Source: JAZDPK01 sp043797615 (lineage in GTDB: Bacteria > Patescibacteriota > Patescibacteriia > UBA11705 > JABHMO01). Taken from it: a DNA stretch of 36,391 nt. Positions 16,838 through 24,315 of this stretch are shown here, in pieces. The notes beneath the pieces were generated by a model. It saw nothing but the letters and a program-made list of their open reading frames with translations. It searched no databases and was not told the origin of the DNA. The translations under genes were made by a program, and so were the position numbers. The DNA lies in NCBI GenBank assembly GCA_043797615.1, contig JAZDPK010000025.1, forward strand, positions 1 to 36,391. The letters run 5' to 3'. Each line of letters begins with the position of its first letter. Position 1 is the stretch's first letter.

Positions 16838-17527
16838 ATGTTCGATGATCAAACAACGCCTCCTCTGAATCCGCAGCCGCAAACAGACGACAAAAAAGTG
16901 GTGGATATTTTTGAAAGCGTGGATAAAAAGCCGGCGCCGAGCGCGCAGCCGAATCCAATGCCGCCAAAGCCGCCGGTCGCCGCGCCTATTCCGACGGCAG
17001 GCGGTCCGATCCCTTTTAAATATGAAGATCATGGCGGGAAAAAGCATAAAGTCATGTTTCTCGTTATCATCGCGATCATCGTGATTGTGCTGGTTTTCGT
17101 CGCCGGAAAAATTTATTTCATGAGGCAGACGCCGGCAGCGGCGCCGGCCGTTTCAACGCCAGCGGAAAATACCGCGCCAGCCGATGAAATAGCGCAACCC
17201 GAGGCTATTCCTTCAGAAAATCTGCCGAATATTCCGGCGCCGGCCGATGCTTCGATCAACAGCGATGCCGACAGTTTGATTGACGCGCAGGAAGCGGAAT
17301 TCGGCACCAATCCCTTGAAAGCCGACACGGACAACGACGGATTGAACGATTACGACGAAGCGATGGTTTACATGACAAATCCGTTGAATCCGGATACGGA
17401 CGGCGACAGTTTTCTTGACGGCGACGAGGTGAGCCACGGATACGATCCGAAAGGGCCGGGCAAGCTGCTCAATTTGCAGAGTGGAACGAATAACGCGACA
17501 GCGGTCAGTTCTAACAGTACTCAATAA
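16838..17527 (+). CDS. Single-pass membrane protein with Asp-rich calcium-type repeats
   Basis: Not a named family. The 229-aa product starts MFDDQTTPP, then has a Pro-rich cytoplasmic segment containing VDIFESVDKK. One membrane helix (about residues 71-90, VMFLVIIAIIVIVLVFVAG) is followed by an Ala/Pro-rich external linker. Residues about 141-208 form tandem D-x-D-x-D-G repeats (DTDNDGLNDYDEA, DTDGDSFLDGDEV, each followed by TNP) of the thrombospondin type 3/EF-hand-like kind, which bind calcium. The next gene has the same plan and the same MFDD start, so the two are a tandem paralogous pair. Both follow the pilin-fusion proteins and could act with them at the envelope; that link is inference. 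Confidence 0.82.
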   Translation: MFDDQTTPPLNPQPQTDDKKVVDIFESVDKKPAPSAQPNPMPPKPPVAAPIPTAGGPIPFKYEDHGGKKHKVMFLVIIAIIVIVLVFVAGKIYFMRQTPAAAPAVSTPAENTAPADEIAQPEAIPSENLPNIPAPADASINSDADSLIDAQEAEFGTNPLKADTDNDGLNDYDEAMVYMTNPLNPDTDGDSFLDGDEVSHGYDPKGPGKLLNLQSGTNNATAVSSNSTQ

Positions 17528-17569
17528 ATTCTAAATCCTAAATCCTAAATCCTAAATTCTAAATCCTTT
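17528..17569. repeat. Short CTAAATC tandem repeat
   Basis: About five imperfect copies of CTAAATC/CTAAATT fill the gap between the two MFDD genes. It is the same unit as the long array at 29994-30098. Confidence 0.85.
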
Positions 17570-17577
17570 TAAGATTT

Positions 17578-18654
17578 ATGTTTGACGATAAAAAAACGAC
17601 ACAACCAACAGCTCAAAAACCGGAAGCGCCCGCTTCGCCTGAGTTTAAGCGAGGCAAGCCGCAAGTATCGAATGCTTCCGAAGAAAAGATTTTCACCATG
17701 CCGATGGAATATTACCAAGGCGCCAAGCCGGGCGGCGTTGTCAAAGCGCCGCAAGCAGCCGGATCGCCGGCCGGTCCGCAGTCAAGCGGCGGCAAAAAGA
17801 AATTGAATATTTTGATCGCGGTGGTTTTGATTTTGGTGTTCGCCGGTTCGGTTTGGCTATTGTTGAAAAGCCTGGAAAAGCCGGCGGCTAACGCGCCGGT
17901 TACCTTGGCTCCGGCGAATAATAAGACGGCCGCGCCGGTTGTCGCGGCGCCGGAAAACAATTCCGCCGCGGCGAATGAAAATTCCACGGCGCCGCAATCG
18001 GCCGCGTCTTTCGATCCGTCGGCGCTCAATAAATTTTCTTTGTCTTTGCTCAGCAGCGCGGATTCCGACCGCGACGGCTTGACCGACGCGGAAGAAGCGA
18101 TTTTTGGAACCAATCCGCAGATTGCCGACAAGGATAACGACGGCTATCCGGACGGGCACGAGGTGCAGAATTTCTACAGCCCAATCAGTCCGCCGCTTGT
18201 TCGCTTGTGGGAAGAGGATTTTGTGAAAGAATATCAGAACGCAAAATACAACTACAAATTGCTTTATCCGAGCGCGTGGCTGGTCAAGCCGGTCAGCGAG
18301 ATCGTTCCTTCCGACGTCATGATCATGTCCGACCAGAACGAATTCGTTAACATTTTAATTGATCAGAAAATGCCCGGGCAGACGCTTGCCGATTGGTATC
18401 TTGAAAAAGCGCCGAGCGTTGATAAAACCAAATTGAAAACATACGCGACCTTTTATAAATTGCCGGTTTTGGAAAGTCCGGACGCGTTCACCGCGTATAT
18501 CGCGAACAACGACACGATTTACATCGTTAATTACAGCATTGGATTAAAAGAAGAAGCCAGCTATCCGGCGATTTTCCAGATGATCGTGGACAGCTTCCAG
18601 TTTACGAACGTTCCGGCCGTGGCGGCGCCGCAAACCGAGTCTGTTCAGCCTTAA
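17578..18654 (+). CDS. Single-pass membrane protein with calcium-type repeats and C-terminal PsbP-like domain
   Basis: The 358-aa product begins MFDDKKTTQP and has a Pro-rich cytoplasmic part, then one membrane helix (about residues 75-96, LNILIAVVLILVFAGSVWLLL) and an Ala/Asn/Pro linker. Two Asp-rich repeats follow at about 162-195 (DSDRDGLTDAEEA with FGTNP, and DKDNDGYPDGHEV). Unlike its neighbour it has an extra ~130-residue C-terminal domain (YNYKLLYPSAWLVKPV to IFQMIVDSFQF). The F/Y-x-L-x-YP-x-W opening and closing helix resemble PsbP/DcrB-like folds; this is a tentative call. It is probably a calcium-dependent envelope protein. Its function is unknown. Confidence 0.82.
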   Translation: MFDDKKTTQPTAQKPEAPASPEFKRGKPQVSNASEEKIFTMPMEYYQGAKPGGVVKAPQAAGSPAGPQSSGGKKKLNILIAVVLILVFAGSVWLLLKSLEKPAANAPVTLAPANNKTAAPVVAAPENNSAAANENSTAPQSAASFDPSALNKFSLSLLSSADSDRDGLTDAEEAIFGTNPQIADKDNDGYPDGHEVQNFYSPISPPLVRLWEEDFVKEYQNAKYNYKLLYPSAWLVKPVSEIVPSDVMIMSDQNEFVNILIDQKMPGQTLADWYLEKAPSVDKTKLKTYATFYKLPVLESPDAFTAYIANNDTIYIVNYSIGLKEEASYPAIFQMIVDSFQFTNVPAVAAPQTESVQP

Positions 18655-18730
18655 TTTTAGATTCAATTTGAAAATTAAAACGGAGAAGAATTATCCCTCT
18701 TCGTTGAATGTTGAAAAATGAAATTCAGAT

Positions 18731-19147
18731 ATGGTAAAATTGGAAACGAACAATCAAACAAAATTCCGAATCAGTGAAAAGCCGCTGTTAAACATTTTAA
18801 ATAAAGCGCGAAAATTTTTAAAAATAAAAAAGATCCAGTATATTTCGCTCGCGTTCGTGCCGCCGGCGACGATAAAAAAGCTGAACAAGGCTTACCGCAG
18901 AAAAGACAGAGTCACCGACGTGCTTTCGTTTGAAGAAAAGGGGATCGTTGAGCTTGGCGAAATAATAATCTGCCCGGCGCAGGCGAAGAAGCAGTCGGCG
19001 GCGTTCGGCAACTCTTTTGAAAAAGAAATCGTCCGGTTGTTGTTGCACGGTTATCTGCACTTGCTGGGTTATGATCACGTTAATTTGCAAGACGCGAAGA
19101 AAATGGAAAAAATTGAAAGAGAAATTTTTAAAATCGATATTTATTGA
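18731..19147 (+). CDS. ybeY: Endoribonuclease YbeY
   Basis: YbeY is a metal-dependent endoribonuclease acting in 16S rRNA 3'-end maturation and ribosome quality control. The 138-aa product carries the invariant zinc motif HGYLHLLGYDH (His106, His110, His116) and the preceding RRKDRVTDVLSF block with GEIIICP. Length is normal for the family. The start ATG follows an AT-rich leader without a Shine-Dalgarno sequence. A DgkA-family kinase gene follows 72 bp downstream, an arrangement (ybeY-dgkA) common in Gram-positive bacteria. Assignment is secure. Confidence 0.95.
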   Translation: MVKLETNNQTKFRISEKPLLNILNKARKFLKIKKIQYISLAFVPPATIKKLNKAYRRKDRVTDVLSFEEKGIVELGEIIICPAQAKKQSAAFGNSFEKEIVRLLLHGYLHLLGYDHVNLQDAKKMEKIEREIFKIDIY

Positions 19148-19219
19148 TATTGGTAGATATTAAATATTGATGAATATCGGATTCCGTTTTTAATATCGCG
19201 AAGCAAATATCAAATTATT

Positions 19220-19585
19220 ATGATTCAATTCAAACGTCTGCTTAATAGTTTCAAATTCGCTTTTCGCGGATTTTATTCGCTCGTGAAAAGAGAACAGAAT
19301 TCCCGCGTCCATCTTTTGATCGCGATCGTTGTGATCTTTTTCGGAATTTATTTTAAAATAAAATTGTGGCAATGGAGTTTGGTAGTGATAATGATCGCGG
19401 CGGTTTTTATCCTTGAAATGCTGAACACGGTTTTTGAAAGACTGGCGGACATTTTGCAGCCCCGCTTGCACCATTACGTCGGTGAAATAAAGGACCTCAT
19501 GTCCGCCGTCGTTCTTGTCGCGGCATTGGCCAGCGCCATCATCGGCCTCATTATTTTCATTCCGTACGTTTTCCACTTGAACTAA
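19220..19585 (+). CDS. dgkA: Diacylglycerol/undecaprenol kinase family membrane protein
   Basis: DgkA-family enzymes phosphorylate diacylglycerol, or in Gram-positive types undecaprenol, at the inner membrane, recycling lipid carriers used for wall synthesis. The 121-aa protein has the N-terminal FKFAFRGFYSLVKREQNSRVH block and three membrane helices. The signature EMLNTVFERLAD (typically E-x-x-NTA-x-E) is followed by the conserved KDLMSAVVLVAAL helix, which keeps the Lys-Asp pair. The substrate cannot be decided from sequence; in this wall-related neighbourhood undecaprenol is plausible. Confidence 0.9.
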   Translation: MIQFKRLLNSFKFAFRGFYSLVKREQNSRVHLLIAIVVIFFGIYFKIKLWQWSLVVIMIAAVFILEMLNTVFERLADILQPRLHHYVGEIKDLMSAVVLVAALASAIIGLIIFIPYVFHLN

Positions 19586-19641
19586 AAATGTGTGCAAAAC
19601 TTGGACAATGCGCCTAAATTTGGGCGATTTTCGAGTGGATT

Positions 19642-19669
19642 TTGATATTTGATTAAAAAGGTTTATAAT
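19642..19669 (+). promoter_or_regulatory. Predicted promoter of ftsA
   Basis: TTGATA (19642-19647), a 16-bp spacer and a perfect TATAAT (19664-19669). It would give ftsA a leader of about 110 nt made almost entirely of the repeat at 19679-19780. Confidence 0.65.
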
Positions 19670-19678
19670 ATAATCAAG

Positions 19679-19780
19679 GCAAAACTGCAAATTGCAAAAA
19701 GCAAAGTGCAAAGTAAATTTAAAGTTTAAAATTTAAATTTTAAAGTTATTTTGAATTTTGCATTTTGCGTTTTGAATTTA
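19679..19780. repeat. CAAAGT/ACTTTG-type hairpin repeat, copy 2
   Basis: GCAAATTGCAAAAAGCAAAG and AAATTTAAAGTTTAAAATTT on the left face TTTTGAATTTTGCATTTTGC and GTTTTGAATTT on the right. It is related to 7439-7529 and likewise ends within 10 bp of a start codon. Confidence 0.55.
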
Positions 19781-19786
19781 ATAAAT

Positions 19787-21037
19787 ATGACCGAAAATAT
19801 TATCGCCGGCTTGGACGTGGGTTCGGCGAACATCCGCATCGTCGTGGGTCAAGTGGCGAAAGGCAACGACGCGGAACAACTCAACATCATCGGCGTGGTC
19901 GAAGTGCCGACGCAGGGCATGAACAAAGGCTCGGTCGTCAGCATCGAGGACGCGGTGTCCAGCATTTCCGCCTGTCTGGAAAAAGCCGAACGCATGATCG
20001 GTTTGCCGATAGAACATGCCTGGGTCGGCATCGGCGGCACGCATATCAATTCCGAGGAAAGCAGCGGCGTGATCGCGATCGCCAGAACGAACGGCGAGAT
20101 TCAGGAAAACGACGTGGAGCGCGTGATCGAGGCGGCCCGTTCGGTGGCGGCGCCGGTGAATTATGAAATACTGCATGTTATTCCTAAATCTTTTTCAATA
20201 GACAATCAAACCGGCGTCAAAGATCCGATCGGCATGTCCGGCATTCGTTTGGAAGTGACGACGCAGGTGATCCGCGGACTCAGTTCGCACGTGAAAAATT
20301 TGACGAAAAGCATATATCGCACCGGACTGGACATCAGCGACGTGGTGCTTTCGGTTTTGGCGGCCAGCGAAGCGGTTTTAACCGTCAGGCAAAAAGAATT
20401 GGGCGTGGCGCTCGTCGACATCGGCGCATCCACGACGAAAATAATCGTTTTCGAAGAAGGCGACGTGATTCATGTTGCCATATTGCCAATTGGCGCGGAT
20501 CACATTACCGCCGATCTGGCGATCGGGTTGCAAACGTCGCTTGACGTGGCGGAACGGATCAAGCTGGAAATCGGCAGCGCCCTGCCGGGCAATTTTGAAA
20601 AAACGGAAGAAATTAATCTTCGCGACTTCGGCGGCGAAAGCCAATCGTTTTCCAAAAAATACATCGCGGAAATAATCGAAGCCAGAGTTGAGGAAATTTT
20701 CGAAAAAGTGGATATTGAATTGCAAAAGATCAACCGCAGCGGCCTTTTGCCGGCGGGCGTCGTGCTCATCGGCGGCGGCGCCAAGCTCTCCGGAATGATC
20801 GAGGTGGGCAAGCGCAAGACCATGCTGCCGGTGGCGCACGGCATCAGCCGGCGTTTCAACACGGCCGTGGACAAGGTAAACGACTTGGCTTATTCCACGC
20901 CGCTCGGCCTGGTCATGTGGGGATATAACGCGCTGAACGAGAAAGGCGGGCCGAAAACCGGATTCATCGGCACGCTGAAGGGCATGAAGGGCGCGGCGGA
21001 CAAAATGAAGCAATGGCTGCGCAATTTGATTTCATAA
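19787..21037 (+). CDS. ftsA: Cell division protein FtsA
   Basis: FtsA is an actin-like ATPase that tethers FtsZ to the membrane and organises the divisome. The 416-aa product has the phosphate-1 motif GLDVGSANIR, the inserted SHS2 region beginning GVVEVPTQGMNKGSV, phosphate-2 VDIGASTTKI and the adenosine motif VVLIGGGAKLSGM. The last ~20 residues (LKGMKGAADKMKQWLRNLIS) form a basic amphipathic helix that fits the membrane-targeting tail. I chose ATG 19787 because it gives the canonical MTENIIAGLDVG start. It is followed by ftsZ 172 bp downstream, the universal order. There is no Shine-Dalgarno sequence. Confidence 0.97.
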   Translation: MTENIIAGLDVGSANIRIVVGQVAKGNDAEQLNIIGVVEVPTQGMNKGSVVSIEDAVSSISACLEKAERMIGLPIEHAWVGIGGTHINSEESSGVIAIARTNGEIQENDVERVIEAARSVAAPVNYEILHVIPKSFSIDNQTGVKDPIGMSGIRLEVTTQVIRGLSSHVKNLTKSIYRTGLDISDVVLSVLAASEAVLTVRQKELGVALVDIGASTTKIIVFEEGDVIHVAILPIGADHITADLAIGLQTSLDVAERIKLEIGSALPGNFEKTEEINLRDFGGESQSFSKKYIAEIIEARVEEIFEKVDIELQKINRSGLLPAGVVLIGGGAKLSGMIEVGKRKTMLPVAHGISRRFNTAVDKVNDLAYSTPLGLVMWGYNALNEKGGPKTGFIGTLKGMKGAADKMKQWLRNLIS

Positions 21038-21072
21038 TAATCATGTGGTAAGGTGGGATTGAAAATAAAGGG

Positions 21073-21196
21073 AAAAAGGCAGAATATGGCAAAGAAGGCT
21101 ATAGAAGATAGTCTTGAAAATATTGGCGCGAATATCTTCTTTAGCCTTCTTTCCCTTCTTTTTGCCTTATTCGCCTTTTATTGCCTTTTACAACCT
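21073..21196. repeat. Purine/pyrimidine hairpin repeat between ftsA and ftsZ
   Basis: GGCAAAGAAGGCTATAGAAG and ATAGTC on the left match, in inverted orientation, GAATATCTTCTTTAGCCTTC and TTTCCC on the right, continuing through GCC-rich pyrimidine tracts. The purine-rich arm is followed by a pyrimidine-rich arm ending just before ftsZ. A similar half-element lies at about 24316-24400. Confidence 0.6.
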
Positions 21197-21209
21197 TTTT
21201 TCTAATAAT

Positions 21210-22466
21210 ATGCCTGAAGTAAAACCGGAGATAAAAACATTCGCTAAAATAAAAGTGGTGGGAGTCGGAGGCGGGGGCGGAATGGCGGTTAACCGCATGG
21301 TCCAATCCAGGATAAAAGGAGTGGAATTCATTGCGGTCAATACCGACTTGCAGGCTTTGCAACTCAGTTTGGCCGGAGACAAATTGCAGATCGGCAAAAG
21401 CACCACTCGCGGCCTTGGTTCAGGCATGAATCCGGTGATCGGGCGCAAAGCGGCGGAAGAGTCGCAGAACGAAATCCGCGAAGCTTTGCGCGGGGCGGAT
21501 ATGGTGTTCATCACCGCCTGCCTGGGCGGCGGCACCGGCTCGGGCGGCGCGCCGAAAGTGGCGGAAATTGCGAAAGAGCTAGGCGCTTTGACCATCGCCG
21601 TCGTAACCAAGCCGTTCTCTTTCGAAGGCGGTCCGCGAAAGCGCGTGGCTGATGAAGCGCTGAAGGAATTGCGCGGCCGCGTCGACACTCTCATCACCAT
21701 TCCAAACGACCGCATCTGGCAGATCATTGATAAGAAAACGCCGCTGCTCGAAGCGTTCGGCGTTGTGGATGAAGTCTTGCGCCAAGGCGTGCAGGGCATT
21801 TCCGAGCTCATCACTCTGCCCGGTCTGATCAACGTCGACTTTGCCGACGTCAAGACAATCATGGAAAGCAGCGGTTCGGCTTTAATGGGCATGGGCGAAG
21901 CGAGCGGCGACAATCGCGCCATCGAAGCGGCCAAAGCGGCGATTGCCAGTCCTTTGCTTGAAATTTCCGTCGAGGGCGCGAAGGGCATTTTGTTCACCAT
22001 CACCGGCGGGCCGGAGATTACGATGTACGAGGTCAGCGAAGCGGCCAAGACCATTACCGAAGCGGTTGACAATGACGCGAAGATCATTTTCGGCGCGGTG
22101 ATCGATGAAAATCAAGGCGACAAGATTAAAATAACCGTCGTGGCCACTGGTTTTGACGACGCCGGAGCAAGCCATCTCCTGCGCGCGCAGGGCCCGGGCA
22201 GCGCCCGGGTGCTCGGCAAGTCCGCGCCGAATTATTTCTCCGCGCCGGTCAAGGAAACGGCCGAGGAAAAAGAGCCGGCAAAAGAGGAAAAGCGGGAAGA
22301 AAAATTGACTTTCGACGCGAAGAAGCTGGAGCGCGAGACGCTGGAGCCGAAAAAAGAGGATCCGGACAAGATCAATCCGGAAGAAGTCATTGTTTCGACG
22401 GACGAATCTGCGGGCGACGACGAGGATCTGGAGATTCCGGCGTTTATCAGAAGAAAGATGATGTAA
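21210..22466 (+). CDS. ftsZ: Cell division protein FtsZ
   Basis: FtsZ is the tubulin-like GTPase that forms the division ring. The 418-aa product has the N-terminal KIKVVGVGGGGGMAVNRM, the tubulin signature GGGTGSG (residues 106-112), the NDR block IPNDRIWQII and the T7 loop LINVDFADVKTIM. The GTPase core is followed by a charged linker rich in Glu/Lys. The conserved C-terminal peptide LEIPAFIRRKM binds FtsA. I chose ATG 21210 because the upstream in-frame extension is encoded by the pyrimidine arm of the repeat. It is co-oriented with ftsA and followed by an intrinsic terminator. Confidence 0.97.
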   Translation: MPEVKPEIKTFAKIKVVGVGGGGGMAVNRMVQSRIKGVEFIAVNTDLQALQLSLAGDKLQIGKSTTRGLGSGMNPVIGRKAAEESQNEIREALRGADMVFITACLGGGTGSGGAPKVAEIAKELGALTIAVVTKPFSFEGGPRKRVADEALKELRGRVDTLITIPNDRIWQIIDKKTPLLEAFGVVDEVLRQGVQGISELITLPGLINVDFADVKTIMESSGSALMGMGEASGDNRAIEAAKAAIASPLLEISVEGAKGILFTITGGPEITMYEVSEAAKTITEAVDNDAKIIFGAVIDENQGDKIKITVVATGFDDAGASHLLRAQGPGSARVLGKSAPNYFSAPVKETAEEKEPAKEEKREEKLTFDAKKLERETLEPKKEDPDKINPEEVIVSTDESAGDDEDLEIPAFIRRKMM

Positions 22467-22528
22467 AATATATAATCCGAATAAAAACAAAGAAATCCGA
22501 ATTCTCCGAATTATATGAAGTTAAATTG

Positions 22529-22557
22529 AAAAAGGCTTCGCGCAAGCGGGGCTTTTT
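22529..22557 (+). terminator. Intrinsic terminator of ftsZ
   Basis: AAAAAGGCTTCGC (22529-22541) pairs with GCGGGGCTTTTT (22546-22557) around a GCAA tetraloop, with one bulged G and two wobbles. A T-tract forms the end of the stem. It lies 62 bp after the ftsZ stop. Confidence 0.7.
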
Positions 22558-22559
22558 GG

Positions 22560-22588
22560 TTGACAGCGGGAAAACGGCATGGTAAATT
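22560..22588 (+). promoter_or_regulatory. Predicted promoter of the HAD hydrolase gene
   Basis: A consensus TTGACA (22560-22565), a 17-bp spacer and TAAATT (22583-22588). It starts right after the ftsZ terminator. The leader would be about 160 nt and include the palindromic element at 22648-22712. Confidence 0.65.
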
Positions 22589-22647
22589 GAGCGTAAGAAA
22601 AAAAAGATATACGCGCGTTTTTTAGAACATTTATCGCTCGCGGAATA

Positions 22648-22712
22648 CAGTTGTAATACGATTGGTTCTTAGGTAACAATGCTCAACGACCAATTGTATT
22701 ACCATTGTATAT
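22648..22712 (+). repeat. TTGTAATACGATTGGT element, copy upstream of the HAD gene
   Basis: The arms CAGTTGTAATACGATTGGTT and ACCAATTGTATTACCATTG are nearly identical to those at 3991-4056, but the ~20-nt centre differs. An outer CGGAAT/ATTCCG pair (22641-22646 with 22725-22730) and a second CAATTGTATTAC at 22713-22724 extend it. Arm conservation with a changed centre suggests selection for pairing or protein binding. Confidence 0.7.
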
Positions 22713-22755
22713 CAATTGTATTACATTCCGCTGGCTTTATTAAGGAGGTTTGAAA

Positions 22756-23445
22756 ATGTACAAAGGCGTGTTGTTCGTTGACATTGACGGAACTGTTTTG
22801 CGCGACAGTTTGTTCGTTCTCTTGGTTGAAGCATTAGTCAGGAAAGGCATTTTTCCGGCGTCGGTGAAAAAATATTACGCGAAAGAAGAAAAAGCGTATC
22901 GCCATCGCCAGTACCGCAGCGCATATGTCGATTTTCTGCGAAAAATGATCGAAGTGTTCGAAACGAACGTGAAGGGCGTGCGAGTCAAGGATTTGGTTAA
23001 AGTGGCGAACGAGGTCGTGGAAGAGCATAAAGACGAAGTCCATGCGCATACGCGCTATTTGATCAGAAAGGCGTTGAAAAACGGCTGGTACGTGGTGGCG
23101 ATCAGCTCGTCGCAGAAGGAAACGGTCGTGCCGTTCGCGAAATATTGGGGAATTCAGGAGACGCACGCCACTGAATTGGGCCAGCAAGGCGGACGCTACA
23201 ACGGCGTCAGGAATCTGCTGCTGGACAAGGCGAAAATCGTGAAAAAAGTATTGAAGCGTCCGGAATTTCGAAGCGTTCCGCGGGAGAATACCCTGGCGGT
23301 GGGCGACAGCGAGGGCGACATCTGCATGCTGGAGCAGGTTGGCAAGCCGATTTGCTTCAATCCAACGCAAGGTTTGTTCGATGAAGCGGTGAAGCGCAAT
23401 TGGTCGGTCGTGGTTGAGAAGAAGGGGGTTGTTTACAATATTTAA
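22756..23445 (+). CDS. HAD-superfamily phosphatase (SerB-like class IB)
   Basis: This is a cytosolic haloacid dehalogenase-fold phosphatase; substrate unknown. The 229-aa product has motif I FVDIDGT (nucleophile Asp9, acid/base Asp11), motif II around VVAISSS (117-119), a motif III Lys in DKAK (158-160) and motif IV GDSEGD (183-188). The helical cap lies between motifs I and II, as in the SerB/HAD-IB subfamily. The ATG at 22756 is chosen over an in-frame TTG because TAAGGAGG sits 7 bases upstream, a near-perfect Shine-Dalgarno sequence and one of only two in the window. It has its own predicted promoter. Confidence 0.9.
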   Translation: MYKGVLFVDIDGTVLRDSLFVLLVEALVRKGIFPASVKKYYAKEEKAYRHRQYRSAYVDFLRKMIEVFETNVKGVRVKDLVKVANEVVEEHKDEVHAHTRYLIRKALKNGWYVVAISSSQKETVVPFAKYWGIQETHATELGQQGGRYNGVRNLLLDKAKIVKKVLKRPEFRSVPRENTLAVGDSEGDICMLEQVGKPICFNPTQGLFDEAVKRNWSVVVEKKGVVYNI

Positions 23446-23791
23446 TCGCGTTCAAAGGCCGGGTTAAAAACTCGCGCCTTTTTGAGTAGCATTGACAAGG
23501 CGTTTATTGTGCAGGAGAAAGATCGTTTGCCTCCCTGACAACGAGTCAGGGGTAATTAATAGTTTACCCCGCACTCGTTGTGCGGGAGTATATTTTATTA
23601 CTTATCCACAGTGAATTCCGGCAAGCGAAGATATTGCGCGACACTTGTTTTTAGCCCATTTTTAGATTGAATTTATTGCAACGTCTTTCAATTGAAAAAC
23701 TTGGTTAAACAGCCGCGGCAGTATACAATATTGTTGCAACGGACATTGAAATTCAGGCGCATTGAAAGGTGCCTTTTTTCGTCCGTAAAAT
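23446..23791. other. Gene-less stretch after the HAD gene
   Basis: About 350 bp without a supported ORF. It contains the tandem hairpins at 23533-23586 described separately; the rest is AT-rich sequence in which I recognise nothing. GTATACAATATTG near 23721 could hold a -10 box for the following gene, but no matching -35 is clear. Confidence 0.4.
23533..23586. repeat. Two tandem 7-bp hairpins with complementary loops
   Basis: CCCTGAC-AACGA-GTCAGGG (23533-23551) and CCCGCAC-TCGTT-GTGCGGG (23568-23586). The loops AACGA and TCGTT are exact complements. GGGGTAA and TTACCCC between them can also pair, giving alternative folds. The same words occur near 154-168 and 258-316. Confidence 0.75.
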
Positions 23792-23847
23792 AATAAATCA
23801 ATAAATCAATAAATCAATAAATCAATAAATCAATAAATCAATAAATC
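23792..23847. repeat. AATAAATC octamer array
   Basis: Seven exact tandem copies of AATAAATC end 9 bp before the start codon at 23857. Slippage-prone spacing this close to a start could affect expression. Confidence 0.95.
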
Positions 23848-23856
23848 AAAAGTAAT

Positions 23857-24315
23857 ATGGGCAAAAGCAAATTGGAATTCGTGTGGCGACGGCCGGTGGC
23901 CGCGCTTATTCATTTAACTCCGGAAGCGAACGGAAATTCGATCGCCGCGAAATTGCCGGAAGGCTATGTTTATGAAAACGGCGCGTTCCGTTTCCCGGCC
24001 GGCGTTTGGACGTCGTATTTTGTCAATGGCAAAGAATATAATGTTGACGGCGGCCGTTCAATCGAAGAGCAGAAAGAATCGATCGTTGAAGATTTGCAGG
24101 CGGACGGCTTCAGTCGCGAGGAAGCGCTGGAATTCATCGACAACATTGAAATAACGAACACCAATTCCAAGCGGTTAAATAATGCAGAGTCGGACAAGTG
24201 GCTAAAAACCCATCCGGAATTCGAGGTTGAAGCGATAAAAAAATTGGATGAAGCCAGAGTCGAGGCGCGGAAAGAGTTGCAAAAGGAAACAGGAAGGCAG
24301 TTCGGGCGAAAATGA
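23857..24315 (+). CDS. Hypothetical protein (152 aa)
   Basis: No family recognised. The product is soluble, with no signal peptide or membrane helix. The N-terminal half is mixed (LEFVWRRPVAALIHL, then YVYENGAFRFPAGVWTSYFVNGKEYNVDGG). The second half is strongly charged and helical (EEQKESIVEDLQADGFSREE and the Glu/Lys/Arg-rich tail ending GRQFGRK). Codon use is like the neighbours. The ATG follows the octamer array with no Shine-Dalgarno sequence. That it is a real gene is supported by its balanced composition and the absence of a better ORF in a 1.3-kb interval. Confidence 0.7.
   Translation: MGKSKLEFVWRRPVAALIHLTPEANGNSIAAKLPEGYVYENGAFRFPAGVWTSYFVNGKEYNVDGGRSIEEQKESIVEDLQADGFSREEALEFIDNIEITNTNSKRLNNAESDKWLKTHPEFEVEAIKKLDEARVEARKELQKETGRQFGRK

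Noticed and set aside
21188..22087. Minus-strand ORF (299 codons) opposite ftsZ
   Set aside because: Low-complexity Ser/Pro-rich translation caused by ftsZ codon bias; no domain and ftsZ is certain.
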